Assembly: GCF_022539255.1 (NCBI RefSeq)
Contig: NZ_JAKZBV010000001.1
Location: 1,054,001 to 1,118,000, forward strand
Direction of reading: 5' to 3'
Length of the DNA stretch: 64,000 nucleotides
DNA from: Sinomonas terrae
Lineage (GTDB): Bacteria; Actinomycetota; Actinomycetes; Actinomycetales; Micrococcaceae
Positions 15,346-23,976 of this stretch are shown here, piece by piece. The notes beneath the pieces are model-generated. The model made no database searches and had not been told where the DNA came from. It worked only from the letters and a program-made list of their open reading frames with translations. A program made the position numbers and the translations under genes. Numbering within the stretch: position 1 is the stretch's first letter; every line of letters starts with the position of its first letter.

Positions 15346-16404
15346 TTAGTTGGTGAGGCGAACGATGGTGGCGCCGAAGGGGGTCGAGGGGCCAACCTGG
15401 TAGGTGTTGTCGAGGGCGACGAACGTGACGAACTGGCCGATGATGCCAGTGCAGTTGCCCGTGCAGCTGAGGGCTGAGGACCCGTTCGGATTCTGGTTGT
15501 TGTAGGAGTTGTTCGGGTTCGTTGTGCTGGTCCCGCCGAAATTCCACCCGATCACGCTGTAGGCGGCGAAACCGGAAAGGGTATAGATGGCGCTCGAACC
15601 GGTGCCCGTGACTGCCGTGAAGACGGGCAGGAGAACGATGACCCTCTGGCCGGCGCTCAGGGTCGCGACCCACTGCGCCAGGATCGTGCCGCAGTTGGAG
15701 GGCGCGCTGTTTCCTGGGCTGCTGCCGCCTTCGGACTGTGCGATGTTGATGGTCGCCCCGCACTGGCCCGAGTCCTGGACGAGCCAGCCGAACCCGCCTG
15801 GCACCACTGCCCCAGAGGGACCGTAGTTGCAGCTTGGATTAGCGCCCGAGCCGTGGCTCTCGAGGAGCTGGTAGGCGCCGTTGATCATGCCTTGGACCTG
15901 GCAGATCGAGAAGGCCAGCGGGAAGGGAGCGACCCCCGTGCTGGGGCTGCCCCATGCGGCGGTTGCCGACGCACCCACCTTGGCGCTCGTGATCCCGAGC
16001 GTCTGGGCGAGGAACAGGGAAACTGAACCAGCCTGCATGCCCGGCTGGAGCGGCTGCGTGGCGGCGGTGACCGTCTGGGCTGTCGTGTTGACGGTCAGCG
16101 ACGCGATGCCGGCCTGCGCTTGGTACATGTTCGACTGAGCGAGCGAGGTCGCCAGAGTCGAGGTGCTCGCGCACTGTGGGTCGCTGAGCGAAGCGGCGCA
16201 CTTCTGCGCGACGGCGATTGCCGCAGCATCCGCACCGCTCTGCAGTTGGGCTTGCTTCCCGTACAGCATTCCGCCGTCGACCGCGAGGGCGCTTGCCGCG
16301 AGCAGTACGACCAAAAGCAAGGCCGTGACAACGGCGACGGCTCCGCGCTCGCGGTCCGCTCCGCCGTCGTACATGGACTTGCACTTCGAGACTAGCCGCC
16401 GCAC
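15346..16404 (-). CDS. tadG: TadG-like Flp pilus assembly protein (Tad locus 1)
   Basis: A 352-residue pseudopilin-like protein. After a short basic N-terminus comes a membrane segment (GAVAVVTALLLVVLLAASALAVDG) and the Tad-domain KQAQLQSGADAAAIAVAQ. The rest is a Ser/Gly/Asn-rich extracellular region with several cysteines and no von Willebrand factor A domain visible. GTG 16404 overlaps the end of tadE and follows AAGGGGG, giving coupled translation; ATG 16374 is a shorter alternative without a good ribosome-binding site. Confidence 0.85.
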   Translation of the reverse strand: MRRLVSKCKSMYDGGADRERGAVAVVTALLLVVLLAASALAVDGGMLYGKQAQLQSGADAAAIAVAQKCAASLSDPQCASTSTLATSLAQSNMYQAQAGIASLTVNTTAQTVTAATQPLQPGMQAGSVSLFLAQTLGITSAKVGASATAAWGSPSTGVAPFPLAFSICQVQGMINGAYQLLESHGSGANPSCNYGPSGAVVPGGFGWLVQDSGQCGATINIAQSEGGSSPGNSAPSNCGTILAQWVATLSAGQRVIVLLPVFTAVTGTGSSAIYTLSGFAAYSVIGWNFGGTSTTNPNNSYNNQNPNGSSALSCTGNCTGIIGQFVTFVALDNTYQVGPSTPFGATIVRLTN

Positions 16405-16763
16405 AGCATGACCCCCTTCCCCTGAAGAGGGAAGGTGCCGAAGAAGCCGGTGCCCTTGTACGTGTAGTTCACGGTGAAGGTCACCTGGGCGCCTGCCGTG
16501 CACGTTGTGGGTGAGACCGAGAATGACGACGACGGCAGCTGGGCGAGTGGTGATGCCGCGTTCTGGGCCGCCGTCACCGCCGCGGTCTGGCTGTTCTGCA
16601 ACACCATGACCCGTGCTCCGGCCCGGGCCGCATAGGTGAGCGTCTGCTGGGCGCTGAAGATCCGCCCGAAGTCGAGGACGCCGAGCACCAGCAACAGCAG
16701 CGCCGGCAGCACGAGCGCAAACTCGACTGCTGCGGCTCCGCGTTCGCGGTGCTGGGCCTGCAT
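16392..16763 (-). CDS. tadE: TadE-like minor pseudopilin (Tad locus 1)
   Basis: A 123-residue TadE-family protein: short basic leader MQAQHRERG, then AAAVEFALVLPALLLLVLGVLDF, the processed membrane helix with a conserved glutamate, and a C-terminal domain with two cysteines. TadE and TadF are cleaved by the prepilin peptidase and help initiate Flp pili. ATG 16763 has AGAGGAG upstream; an in-frame TTG at 16784 is rejected. It overlaps tadG. A 9-bp hairpin separates it from the pilin gene upstream. Confidence 0.9.
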   Translation of the reverse strand: MQAQHRERGAAAVEFALVLPALLLLVLGVLDFGRIFSAQQTLTYAARAGARVMVLQNSQTAAVTAAQNAASPLAQLPSSSFSVSPTTCTAGAQVTFTVNYTYKGTGFFGTFPLQGKGVMLCGG

Positions 16764-16819
16764 GGGGACTCCTCTGGAACTCAAGCTTGGGTGGTGCGAG
16801 AGGTGCGGGGCACGATGAA

Positions 16820-16856
16820 GCCGCCCGGGGCCAGCACGAAGCCGGGTCCGGGCGGC
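16820..16856 (-). other. Hairpin between the flp pilin gene and tadE (locus 1)
   Basis: GCCGCCCGG (16820-16828) and CCGGGCGGC (16848-16856) form a perfect 9-bp stem 10 bp downstream of the pilin stop. No T-run follows, so it is a candidate for partial termination or 3'-end protection of abundant pilin mRNA. Confidence 0.5.
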
Positions 16857-16865
16857 CTCAAAGAA

Positions 16866-17075
16866 TCACGGGTTGGTTGTGGGAACCTGCCCGGCGACGT
16901 TGTTGAACATCGTGGTGAGGTTCTTGCCGAGAAGCGTGACCGCGACGATGATGACGACGGCGATGAGGGCGACCATAATGCCGTACTCGACGGCGGTCGC
17001 GCCCTTCTCGTCGGAGAGGAAGCGCTCCTTGGCCTTGATGCCGAGGACGTGCAGGGAAGCGATAAGAGAAAGCAT
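16866..17075 (-). CDS. flp: Flp family type IVc pilin (Tad locus 1)
   Basis: A 69-residue prepilin. The leader ends at G25, and G25-ATAV-E30-Y31 is the Flp processing motif (cleavage after Gly, Glu at +5), followed by GIMVALIAVVIIVAVTLLG, the membrane helix, and a short polar tail ending VPTTNP. It is the major pilus subunit candidate for locus 1. AACAGGAG precedes ATG 17075. The prepilin peptidase that must process it is not encoded in this window. Confidence 0.95.
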   Translation of the reverse strand: MLSLIASLHVLGIKAKERFLSDEKGATAVEYGIMVALIAVVIIVAVTLLGKNLTTMFNNVAGQVPTTNP

Positions 17076-17256
17076 GTCTGGCTCCTGTTGGGGGGGTGGT
17101 TCCGCTGGCGGTTACCAGCTCCACGATCAAAGTTAGGAGCGCGGACATAGCTCAGGTACGAATCTTGCTTGAAGCTCGGGGAAGCCTTGGGGAACTCGCG
17201 GGCTGCGGGTTTTTCCTGCGCTTTCCTTGGGGTGGAGCTTGGGAATGGCTGGGAGG

Positions 17257-18435
17257 CTACCGGGCGCCAGCGAGCTTCATCGGAGTCTTCAGGCGCTCTG
17301 GGCGAGATCGAAGCCACCGATGGGAGGGCTGCTCGACGAAGACGCTGCTTAGGAACGCAAAAGGCAGGACTGCGACGAGGCCTGCAGCCGCATATCCGAG
17401 CGGCGGCAAGGAAGCCGGGAGGTGCAGCGCGGCGAGCAGCTGTTGGACTGGCCAGCCGTAGAGGTAGATGCCGTAAGAAAGGTCGCGTCCCAATTCGATT
17501 CGGGCGAGGGCCCGATGGGAACCAGCGGCGAGGAGCAGATAAGTCAGGGGGAGTGCGGTCAGAACGGGGCCGAGGCCCGTGATGAGAAACGCGAACGCGA
17601 GTGCAGCGGCCAGCATCGCCGGGAGTGGCTCTACTCGTACTCGGTCGCAGTAGAAGGCGAGAAGGGAACCGGCGAGAAAGAAGGCGATGAAGGGGAGCAC
17701 AAACGCGGTCCGGTCGGGTTCGAAACCCTTGGCGAAGATCTGGCTGCTGTCGACGACTGTCGTTGCCCCGAGGAGGAGCGCGATGACCATGGGTGCGAGC
17801 CGCTCGGCCGAGCGGCGACGGAGCAGGAAGACGATGCCGGCAACGATCACGTAGCAGAGTGCCGCCCACGTCAAAGTCCAGAGGATCCCGTTCCAATCGA
17901 GGTAATCGACGTTGCCCTGCAACGAGGTGCCGATCGAAGGGGTCGTTGTCACTCCGTTGAGCACGAGGAATGCCAGGCCCAGGAACTCCAGAGCGGAACG
18001 GATGTCGTAGTGGCCACCTGTTAGCAATGCGCCGAAGGGAGCGGCGAGGAACGCTACGGCAAGTGCTGCAACGACCAGACCGGCGTAGAAAGGGGAAATG
18101 CGAGCGGCTGCAAATGCCCGGAACGACGATGCACGCTGGGCGCTGAGGGTAGTCAGGTAACCCGAGATGGCGAAGAATCCCAGAATGCCGGCGGTGCCTA
18201 GCTTGATGCCCAAGAGGGCAGGCTGTGGCCCGTATCCGCCAAGCCACCAAGCGTTCGAGACGACCACGGCGCCCGCGCAGAGGAGCCGGAGGACGTTGAG
18301 CGCATTGGCGGAAGGGTCGAGACGACTTTGATCCCGGAGGGCGGAGTCCCCTCCCGGTTCTGGGTGCCGGGAGAGGACTCCGGATCGGAGAGCCCGTCGA
18401 AGGTGAGCCTTCGTGGCGGGCAGGGCGAAGGTCAT
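17257..18435 (-). CDS. Acyltransferase-3 family membrane protein with Asn in place of the catalytic His
   Basis: A 392-residue polytopic protein of the OafA/acyltransferase-3 family, with about ten membrane helices, the GFFAISGYLTT motif near residue 85 and ELGRDLSYGIYLYGWPVQQ near the C-terminus. The family's catalytic R/K-X10-H motif in helix 1 reads R50-X10-N61: codon 18253-18255 encodes Asn. ATG 18435 overlaps the stop of the small pilin upstream as ATGA, so the two are co-translated. If inactive it may bind a lipid or sugar; if active it uses another residue. It closes Tad locus 2. Confidence 0.85.
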   Translation of the reverse strand: MTFALPATKAHLRRALRSGVLSRHPEPGGDSALRDQSRLDPSANALNVLRLLCAGAVVVSNAWWLGGYGPQPALLGIKLGTAGILGFFAISGYLTTLSAQRASSFRAFAAARISPFYAGLVVAALAVAFLAAPFGALLTGGHYDIRSALEFLGLAFLVLNGVTTTPSIGTSLQGNVDYLDWNGILWTLTWAALCYVIVAGIVFLLRRRSAERLAPMVIALLLGATTVVDSSQIFAKGFEPDRTAFVLPFIAFFLAGSLLAFYCDRVRVEPLPAMLAAALAFAFLITGLGPVLTALPLTYLLLAAGSHRALARIELGRDLSYGIYLYGWPVQQLLAALHLPASLPPLGYAAAGLVAVLPFAFLSSVFVEQPSHRWLRSRPERLKTPMKLAGAR

Positions 18436-18617
18436 GGCAGGTGCAGCCCAGTCCTGAGGAGGTCGACGAGATGGTTGTAATAGTCGCTGAGGGATGCGCC
18501 GAAGAGCATCACTCCCGCGAGAATCACCATCGCGATGAAGCCGCAGAGAATTGCGTATTCAGTCGCGGTCGCTCCTCGGTCGCACTGATCTGGATAGACT
18601 GGTTCTGGCATTTCCAT
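18432..18617 (-). CDS. flp: Second Flp-like pilin, coupled to the acyltransferase
   Basis: A 61-residue prepilin: short acidic leader MEMPEPVYPDQCDRG, processing motif G15-ATAT-E20-Y21, helix AILCGFIAMVILAGVMLFG and a short tail. The leader and the cysteine are unlike those of the other two pilins here. ATG 18617 follows AAGGAGAAGG, 10 bp after tadC of locus 2. Its stop overlaps the acyltransferase start. Position at the distal end of the operon suggests a minor or specialised pilin rather than the main subunit. Confidence 0.85.
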   Translation of the reverse strand: MEMPEPVYPDQCDRGATATEYAILCGFIAMVILAGVMLFGASLSDYYNHLVDLLRTGLHLP

Positions 18618-18627
18618 GACCTTCTCC

Positions 18628-19512
18628 TTACGAGAAGACTTTGAAGATGTTCATTACTGTGGGGCCAAGAATGATGACAAAAAGTGCGGGGAGGATCGCA
18701 AAGACCAAGGGGAACAGGATTTTGACCGGGATCTTCATGGCGTGTTCCTCGGCATGCTGTCTGCGCTTAAGACGCATCTCACCTGCCTGGGCGCGGAGAA
18801 CATTGGCGATCGCGATGCCATATTGATCCGCCTGAACGACGGACCGAATGAAGGAGCGCAGCTCCGGGAACGCCGCCCGTTCGGACAGGTCCAGATAGGC
18901 CTCCCGTCGTGGGCGTCCCACTTGAATGTCCTGAAGCGTTCGGACAAATTCGTCGGCGAGTGGACCGCTGCTGTTCTGGGCAGCCCTGTCCATTGCGCCT
19001 TCAAAGCCGACTCCCGCCTCGACCGAGATGAGCATTTGGTCCAGCATGTTAGGAAGTGCGATTTGCATCGCGCTTCTTCGCTTCTGAGCCGTATTGTTCA
19101 GAAGGATGTCGGGCACGAAGTAGGCGAAGGCACTGGCTGCAAAAAGGATGACAAACCCTTGTGTCCCTGGGTTCTTCAGGACCATGACGAGTCCGAGGGC
19201 GAAGCAGAGCAGGCCGAGGAGGGGCTTGGCCACCAGCACTCGGTCCAGGGGCCACGCCTTGGGCCGTCCTGCCCCCGCGAGCTTGTGGTCGAGCCAGACG
19301 GTGTAGCGCTTCGTCGTGATCCTACGAGCCGCTTCGTTTAACATGCCAGGAACGGACGAGGGCGATGACTTCTTGGCGCCCCCATCAGAGGCAAGACCGA
19401 GGTTGCGCTCGATTGTCTTCCGAACGGTCCGATCCGTTCCGACGAACGACCAAGTCAGGTAGGTAATCGGAATGATGATGGCTGCGATTGATCCAACGAC
19501 GGTGACAGACAT
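18628..19512 (-). CDS. tadC: TadC-like type II/IVc secretion F domain protein (Tad locus 2)
   Basis: A 294-residue paralogue of the 10110-11000 protein with the same layout: an N-terminal membrane segment, LPNMLDQMLISVEAGVGFEGAM, LQDIQVGRPRREAYLDLSER, QADQYGIAIANVLR, and a C-terminal membrane helix. It is a platform component of the second Flp machine. ATG 19512 has GAGGAAGGA upstream. It lies 10 bp after tadB2 and 10 bp before the small pilin. Confidence 0.9.
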   Translation of the reverse strand: MSVTVVGSIAAIIIPITYLTWSFVGTDRTVRKTIERNLGLASDGGAKKSSPSSVPGMLNEAARRITTKRYTVWLDHKLAGAGRPKAWPLDRVLVAKPLLGLLCFALGLVMVLKNPGTQGFVILFAASAFAYFVPDILLNNTAQKRRSAMQIALPNMLDQMLISVEAGVGFEGAMDRAAQNSSGPLADEFVRTLQDIQVGRPRREAYLDLSERAAFPELRSFIRSVVQADQYGIAIANVLRAQAGEMRLKRRQHAEEHAMKIPVKILFPLVFAILPALFVIILGPTVMNIFKVFS

Positions 19513-19522
19513 GGGTCCTTCC

Positions 19523-20464
19523 TCAGAACTTCGGCTTAATGATCCGAGAAAGCCAGAAAGTACCGATCGTCAGCATCACTGCAACGGCCGCCAACATGAG
19601 CCATCCGGGCAGCGTCGTGAAGAAAATGGCGGCATAGCTTGGATTCATGAAGCAGATGATGACGAGCATGAAGATGGGGAGCGCGACTAGAACCCCGGCC
19701 GACATTTTTCCCTCGGCGCTGAGCGCTTTTACCTGACGGGCAAGTCGGGTTCGATCCATGATTGTGTCGTTGACGTTTACGAGAAGTTCGGCGAGGTTGC
19801 CGCCAACTTCTCGCTGCGTTTCGATCGCCTGTGCCACCCACAGGAAGTCCTGGCTCTTCATTCGAGCTGCGGTGTCAAGCAGGGACTCGATGAGGTCGCG
19901 TCCAATGCGCGTCTCGTTGACTACACGCCGGAGCTCTTCGCCCATGGCACCTTCGGACTCCTCGGCAGCACCGTCGAGCGCTCGGAGCAGACTATGTCCG
20001 GCGCGCATGCTTCCCGCCAGCATCGTCAGTGTGTCCGGGAGTTGCTCGGCGAACTTTGACTGCCGGCGCGACGCCTTCATATTGAGCCAGATGAAGAGTC
20101 CGGCAGGCCCTGCGAGTGCTAGAAGGAGGGCCACCCCGAGGCCCGCAAGCAGAAATCCGACGATACCGAGTGCGAAGAACGCGGCGCCGCACATGAGCAA
20201 GAAGTCAGCTGCCCGAATACGGAGTCCCGCCTGTTCGAACTTGTCCGCAGACAGAAGGCGGAGCTGTCGTCCTTTCAAACCCTTGTTGATCGCACCTAGC
20301 GCGCCTTCGGTGAGCTTGGAAAGTGCAGACGCGGAGCCCTGGGCCTCGGGACGACGGCGGTCGAGCGGCACGACTCGGCGGGATCTCGCGACCATGAAGA
20401 CGAACAGGAAAATTGCCCCGTATGCCGCTATTAGACCAGCGATGAGAACAGTAGGGGAATCCAC
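19523..20464 (-). CDS. tadB: TadB-like type II/IVc secretion F domain protein (Tad locus 2)
   Basis: A 313-residue paralogue of the locus 1 TadB. The T2SSF motifs (KFAEQLPDTLTMLAGSMRAGH, then DFLWVAQAIETQREVGGNLA) and the terminal GTFWLSRIIKPKF are conserved. GTG 20464 is chosen because it begins 4 bp after the tadA2 stop and gives a start aligned with TadB1; the reading frame extends further upstream inside tadA2 but without homology. It contributes to the inner-membrane platform. Confidence 0.88.
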   Translation of the reverse strand: MDSPTVLIAGLIAAYGAIFLFVFMVARSRRVVPLDRRRPEAQGSASALSKLTEGALGAINKGLKGRQLRLLSADKFEQAGLRIRAADFLLMCGAAFFALGIVGFLLAGLGVALLLALAGPAGLFIWLNMKASRRQSKFAEQLPDTLTMLAGSMRAGHSLLRALDGAAEESEGAMGEELRRVVNETRIGRDLIESLLDTAARMKSQDFLWVAQAIETQREVGGNLAELLVNVNDTIMDRTRLARQVKALSAEGKMSAGVLVALPIFMLVIICFMNPSYAAIFFTTLPGWLMLAAVAVMLTIGTFWLSRIIKPKF

Positions 20465-20468
20465 AGTC

Positions 20469-21980
20469 TCACACCCTTCCGAACTGTTGGCCGAAGATGT
20501 TCGGGCTGATCTTGATGCCGAGATCCGCAAAGCGTTCGGTAAACCGCGGACGGACGCCGGTGGGGATGGGCTTCCCGCGGAACCTGCCATTGGCGTCAAC
20601 GCCTGCACTGAAATCGAAGAGGAAGGCGTCCTGCAAGGTGACTATGTCGCCCTCCATGCCCTGCACTTCCGTCACGTGGGTTACTCGTCGGGTTCCATCC
20701 CGAAGACGGGTCAGGTGAACGATGAGGTTCACCGCCGATGCGACCTGCTCGCGGATCGCGCGGAGCGGGAGGTCCATGCCTGCCATGAGCACTAGTGTTT
20801 CGAGACGCGCGATCGCGTCGCGCGGCGTGTTGGCGTGGACGGTCGAGAGAGAACCGTCGTGACCGGTGTTCATCGCTTGGAGCATGTCGAGCGTCTCGCC
20901 ACCACGAACCTCACCGACCACGATGCGGTCGGGCCGCATACGCAGAGAGTTGCGGACCAGATCACGAATCGTAATCGCCCCCACGCCTTCAATGTTCGGT
21001 GGCCGGCTCTCCAACCGAACAACATGGTCCTGTTGGAGCTGAAGCTCAACCGCATCTTCGATCGTGACGATACGTTCCGTTGAGGGGATGAAGGACGACA
21101 GGACGTTTAGCAGCGTTGTCTTTCCAGTGCCCGTACCACCAGAGACGATGACGTTCATCCTCGCTTCGACGCATGCCCGGAGCAGCTCGGCCATCTCCGG
21201 GCTCAGCGATCCCAACTCGATAAGTCGGTGGACCGAAAGCGCGTCTTTTGAGAACTTCCGGATAGTGAGGGCTGCACCGTTCACGGCCAGCGGCGGGATT
21301 ATGGCGTTGACGCGGGATCCGTCGGCGAGGCGTGCGTCCACGAGAGGGGATGACTCATCCACCCGGCGTCCGATCCGCGAGACGATCCGGTCAATGACGC
21401 GACGCAGCTGTTCCTCTGACGTGAAGGTCGTCTCGGTTGCTTGTAGACGGCCCCCGCGCTCTACGAACACTTGATCGGCCCTATTGACCATGATCTCTGT
21501 GATGCTCGGGTCGTCGAGGTAGCGCTGGAGCGGCCCAAGACCGAGGACATCGTCCATGACCTCGTTGATGAACCGTTCGCGTTCACTTGAAGTGAGCGGG
21601 ACATCCTGGGTAGCGACTACATCGCGCAACTCGGTGCGGACGTAGTCGTGGAGTTCGGCCTCATTCAGTGAGGAGTCGGCAATGCGGCTCCCAACTCGCT
21701 CGTAGAGCTCCGCTGTCGCCTTTTCCTTGAGTTCCCGGAGCGCCTGACTGCTTCGAACGCTCCCAAGTGGTCGGTTGCCGGCAAGTCGGGCTTCGGCCTC
21801 AGCCGCTACAGCGGCATCCCGGCGCACGCTCAAGGTCGAGCCGCCTGCCTCCGCCACGTTGATCAGCGGAATGCCTGTGGGCGGAGTAAGGACCGACGCA
21901 GCCAGCTCCGCCACTACTTTCTGGGAGGGAGCGGAACGTTCTGGGTTTCGGGCTGAGTGGAGACGATCGCTGAGGCTCAC
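20469..21980 (-). CDS. tadA: TadA/CpaF pilus assembly ATPase (Tad locus 2)
   Basis: A 503-residue CpaF ATPase, second copy. Walker A SGGTGTGKTTLLN, Asp box TIEDAVELQLQQ, Walker B MRPDRIVVGEVRG and His box MNTGHDGSLSTVHANTPRDA are all intact, so it should be active. The N-terminal 90 residues differ clearly from locus 1. GTG 21980 overlaps the tadZ2 stop as GTGA, the same arrangement as in locus 1; an upstream in-frame start at 22028 would overlap tadZ2 by 50 nt and is rejected. Third-position A/T is more frequent than in locus 1 by eye. Confidence 0.94.
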   Translation of the reverse strand: MSLSDRLHSARNPERSAPSQKVVAELAASVLTPPTGIPLINVAEAGGSTLSVRRDAAVAAEAEARLAGNRPLGSVRSSQALRELKEKATAELYERVGSRIADSSLNEAELHDYVRTELRDVVATQDVPLTSSERERFINEVMDDVLGLGPLQRYLDDPSITEIMVNRADQVFVERGGRLQATETTFTSEEQLRRVIDRIVSRIGRRVDESSPLVDARLADGSRVNAIIPPLAVNGAALTIRKFSKDALSVHRLIELGSLSPEMAELLRACVEARMNVIVSGGTGTGKTTLLNVLSSFIPSTERIVTIEDAVELQLQQDHVVRLESRPPNIEGVGAITIRDLVRNSLRMRPDRIVVGEVRGGETLDMLQAMNTGHDGSLSTVHANTPRDAIARLETLVLMAGMDLPLRAIREQVASAVNLIVHLTRLRDGTRRVTHVTEVQGMEGDIVTLQDAFLFDFSAGVDANGRFRGKPIPTGVRPRFTERFADLGIKISPNIFGQQFGRV

Positions 21981-23182
21981 TGGAACACCACCCGCCGATG
22001 GACTTGCCGACGGTTCCGTTCTTCCCAAGAAGGGTGGAACCGTTCGACGAGCTTCCGGAGGCCCTTCACAGTGGCATCGCGTATGCCGTCTTGAAGAGCG
22101 GGAACGCCACGATTAGTGGCCAGAGGCATGGCCTTGGACCGCGAGAGAATCACATCTATCGGGACGCCGATCGTTGCCTCGATGTCCTGAACCGTGATCC
22201 CTGATTTCCGGTCCGCCATATTCACCACGACGTGGCGATGCTCGGGAAGCATGTCGAGTTCGTTCAGGATCTCGAGGCCCGACTTGAGTCCTCTGATGCT
22301 GGGAAGGTCCATGCCGCAGACCCACACGACGTCGGTCGCCTGATCCAGGGCGGCGAGGACGTGCTCGCCGAGGCCCGGCGACGTATCGATGACGACGTAT
22401 TGGAATTCTGAGGCCAGCCGCGAGATGAGCTCGCTTACCTGCTCTGCGGAGACTCGATCAGCGTCGGCTGGATTGAGCGGAGCGCAGAGTGCATAGAGCT
22501 TCGTCGCATGGGGGACCAAGTAGGTCTTAAGCGACAGGGAGTCCATAGGTCCGCCAACCGCGTCGACGATGGACCGATCGGGCTTCATCATAAGGCCGCT
22601 CGCGACATCGCCGAATTGCAGGTCCAGATCGACGATCACCACCGACATCGGGGAATTCTTGGCGAGGCCGACCGCGATGTTGGTTGCGATTGTCGTCTTC
22701 CCCACTCCGCCCTTAGGTGACATCACGGTGATGACGCGTCCACGCCCCTGACTCGTATTCTCACCGGCCCCAGGCTGAACGGCACTTGCACTCGAGAGGC
22801 GATAGGACGCCGCTGTGGCGGCCTGCTCAAGGTGAACACGGAGCGTGTCGATGTCCGCATTGGGCGTCACCAGATCCCGGACACCGGAGCGCATGGCAGC
22901 GAGAGCGAGATCCGGCGATGCGTCGGCTGCGTACATGACGCTGACATGAGGTGATCGCACATCGACGGCCGCGGCGAAGTTGAGCACATCCGACGAGGGG
23001 AGGTCGGGGCCTAGGACCAGCACCTCCAGGGGCTCACCCACGAGCTGCCCGAACATGTCGTCGATGGTAGAAGGGAGGAAATCAGCTCTGAAAGCTTGTA
23101 ACGTCCCTGGGAGACCGGCAGCGGCGAGGCGAACTCGTTCGTCGAAATCCGGTTCAGCGGTGACCAGTGCGAAGCGGCTCAT
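21977..23182 (-). CDS. tadZ: TadZ/CpaE-like localisation ATPase (Tad locus 2)
   Basis: A 401-residue paralogue with the same receiver-like plus MinD-like layout: MSPKGGVGKTTIATNIA (deviant Walker A), DLDLQFGDVASGL and FQYVVIDTSPGLGE. The N-terminal receiver lacks a full acidic phosphorylation site. ATG 23182 overlaps the cpaB2 stop (ATGA). The presence of its own TadZ suggests each Tad machine is placed independently in the cell. Confidence 0.92.
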   Translation of the reverse strand: MSRFALVTAEPDFDERVRLAAAGLPGTLQAFRADFLPSTIDDMFGQLVGEPLEVLVLGPDLPSSDVLNFAAAVDVRSPHVSVMYAADASPDLALAAMRSGVRDLVTPNADIDTLRVHLEQAATAASYRLSSASAVQPGAGENTSQGRGRVITVMSPKGGVGKTTIATNIAVGLAKNSPMSVVIVDLDLQFGDVASGLMMKPDRSIVDAVGGPMDSLSLKTYLVPHATKLYALCAPLNPADADRVSAEQVSELISRLASEFQYVVIDTSPGLGEHVLAALDQATDVVWVCGMDLPSIRGLKSGLEILNELDMLPEHRHVVVNMADRKSGITVQDIEATIGVPIDVILSRSKAMPLATNRGVPALQDGIRDATVKGLRKLVERFHPSWEERNRRQVHRRVVFQ

Positions 23183-23955
23183 CGCAGTACCTTCGTCCGG
23201 TCGATGGGAGCCGAATTGCTGTCGGCAGCGGAGGCAGGATCCTTGGTCAGGTACACCTGGCCGTAGAGGTCTGCGTATACAAGGCGCTCGATGTCGGAAG
23301 CCGGTCGGGCGAAGGTGACGAGATAGTCACCGGTACTCGCGTTTGAGTTGGCGTTGCCACCAGCCACGCTGCCTCCTTGGCTAGCCTGGGGCGTGGGCGA
23401 TCCGGACGATCCCTGGGCCAGAGTCCCACTGGGAAGCTGAACGGCGGTGACGAGCACTTTGTTGAAGGTCATCTGGGTCTGCGCTGGAAGTGCGTCCTCC
23501 TTCGCGAAGGAGATGACGATGCCAACGGTATCGCCAGCAGCAATGTCGCCTCCTACAACCCTGTCCGCGGACAGCTTGAGAGTCACTTCCTGCATTCCTG
23601 CAGGAACAGCGACTCGACCGGGAGGAGTGAGGCTGGTGGGGTCAATGAACCGGGTCGTCAGGAGCTGCTCGCCCGGCTGGAGTGCGACCGAGGCAACCTT
23701 TCCCTGAACCGAGGTGAGGTCGGTGACCGGATCGACTGGAACGGCGTTCTTCGGCACTGGCTTCTTGCTTACGTAGTCGCCGAGGTTGGCAGCCGGGGTG
23801 CCGGCGGGAATCAGCTTCTGGACAACATAGACGTCCTCGGTCTGAACTCCGGCGAGGGCGCGGCTATCAGCCGCGTTGACGTAGGTAATGAGAAGGACGG
23901 TGCCGATGATTGCGACAATCAGAGCAGCCACGCCTCCCAGTAGGCGGGTTCTCAC
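23179..23955 (-). CDS. cpaB: CpaB/RcpC-like SAF-domain pilus assembly protein (Tad locus 2)
   Basis: A 258-residue protein: membrane anchor LLGGVAALIVAIIGTVLLIT, SAF domain (VYVVQKLIPAGTPAANLGDY, VALQPGEQLLTTRFID) and RcpC region. An insertion of about 30 residues rich in Gly, Ser, Gln and Asn (about residues 180-215) is absent from the locus 1 copy. GTG 23955 has GAAGGGA upstream, 21 bp after tadG2. It overlaps tadZ2 by four nucleotides. Confidence 0.9.
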   Translation of the reverse strand: MRTRLLGGVAALIVAIIGTVLLITYVNAADSRALAGVQTEDVYVVQKLIPAGTPAANLGDYVSKKPVPKNAVPVDPVTDLTSVQGKVASVALQPGEQLLTTRFIDPTSLTPPGRVAVPAGMQEVTLKLSADRVVGGDIAAGDTVGIVISFAKEDALPAQTQMTFNKVLVTAVQLPSGTLAQGSSGSPTPQASQGGSVAGGNANSNASTGDYLVTFARPASDIERLVYADLYGQVYLTKDPASAADSNSAPIDRTKVLR

Positions 23956-23976
23956 AATGTGTCCCTTCGATAGAAC

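Noticed and set aside
15346..15763. Reading frame that fuses tadG, cpaB and tadZ sequence
   Set aside because: A different frame from each real gene; the true genes have clear motifs and couplings.
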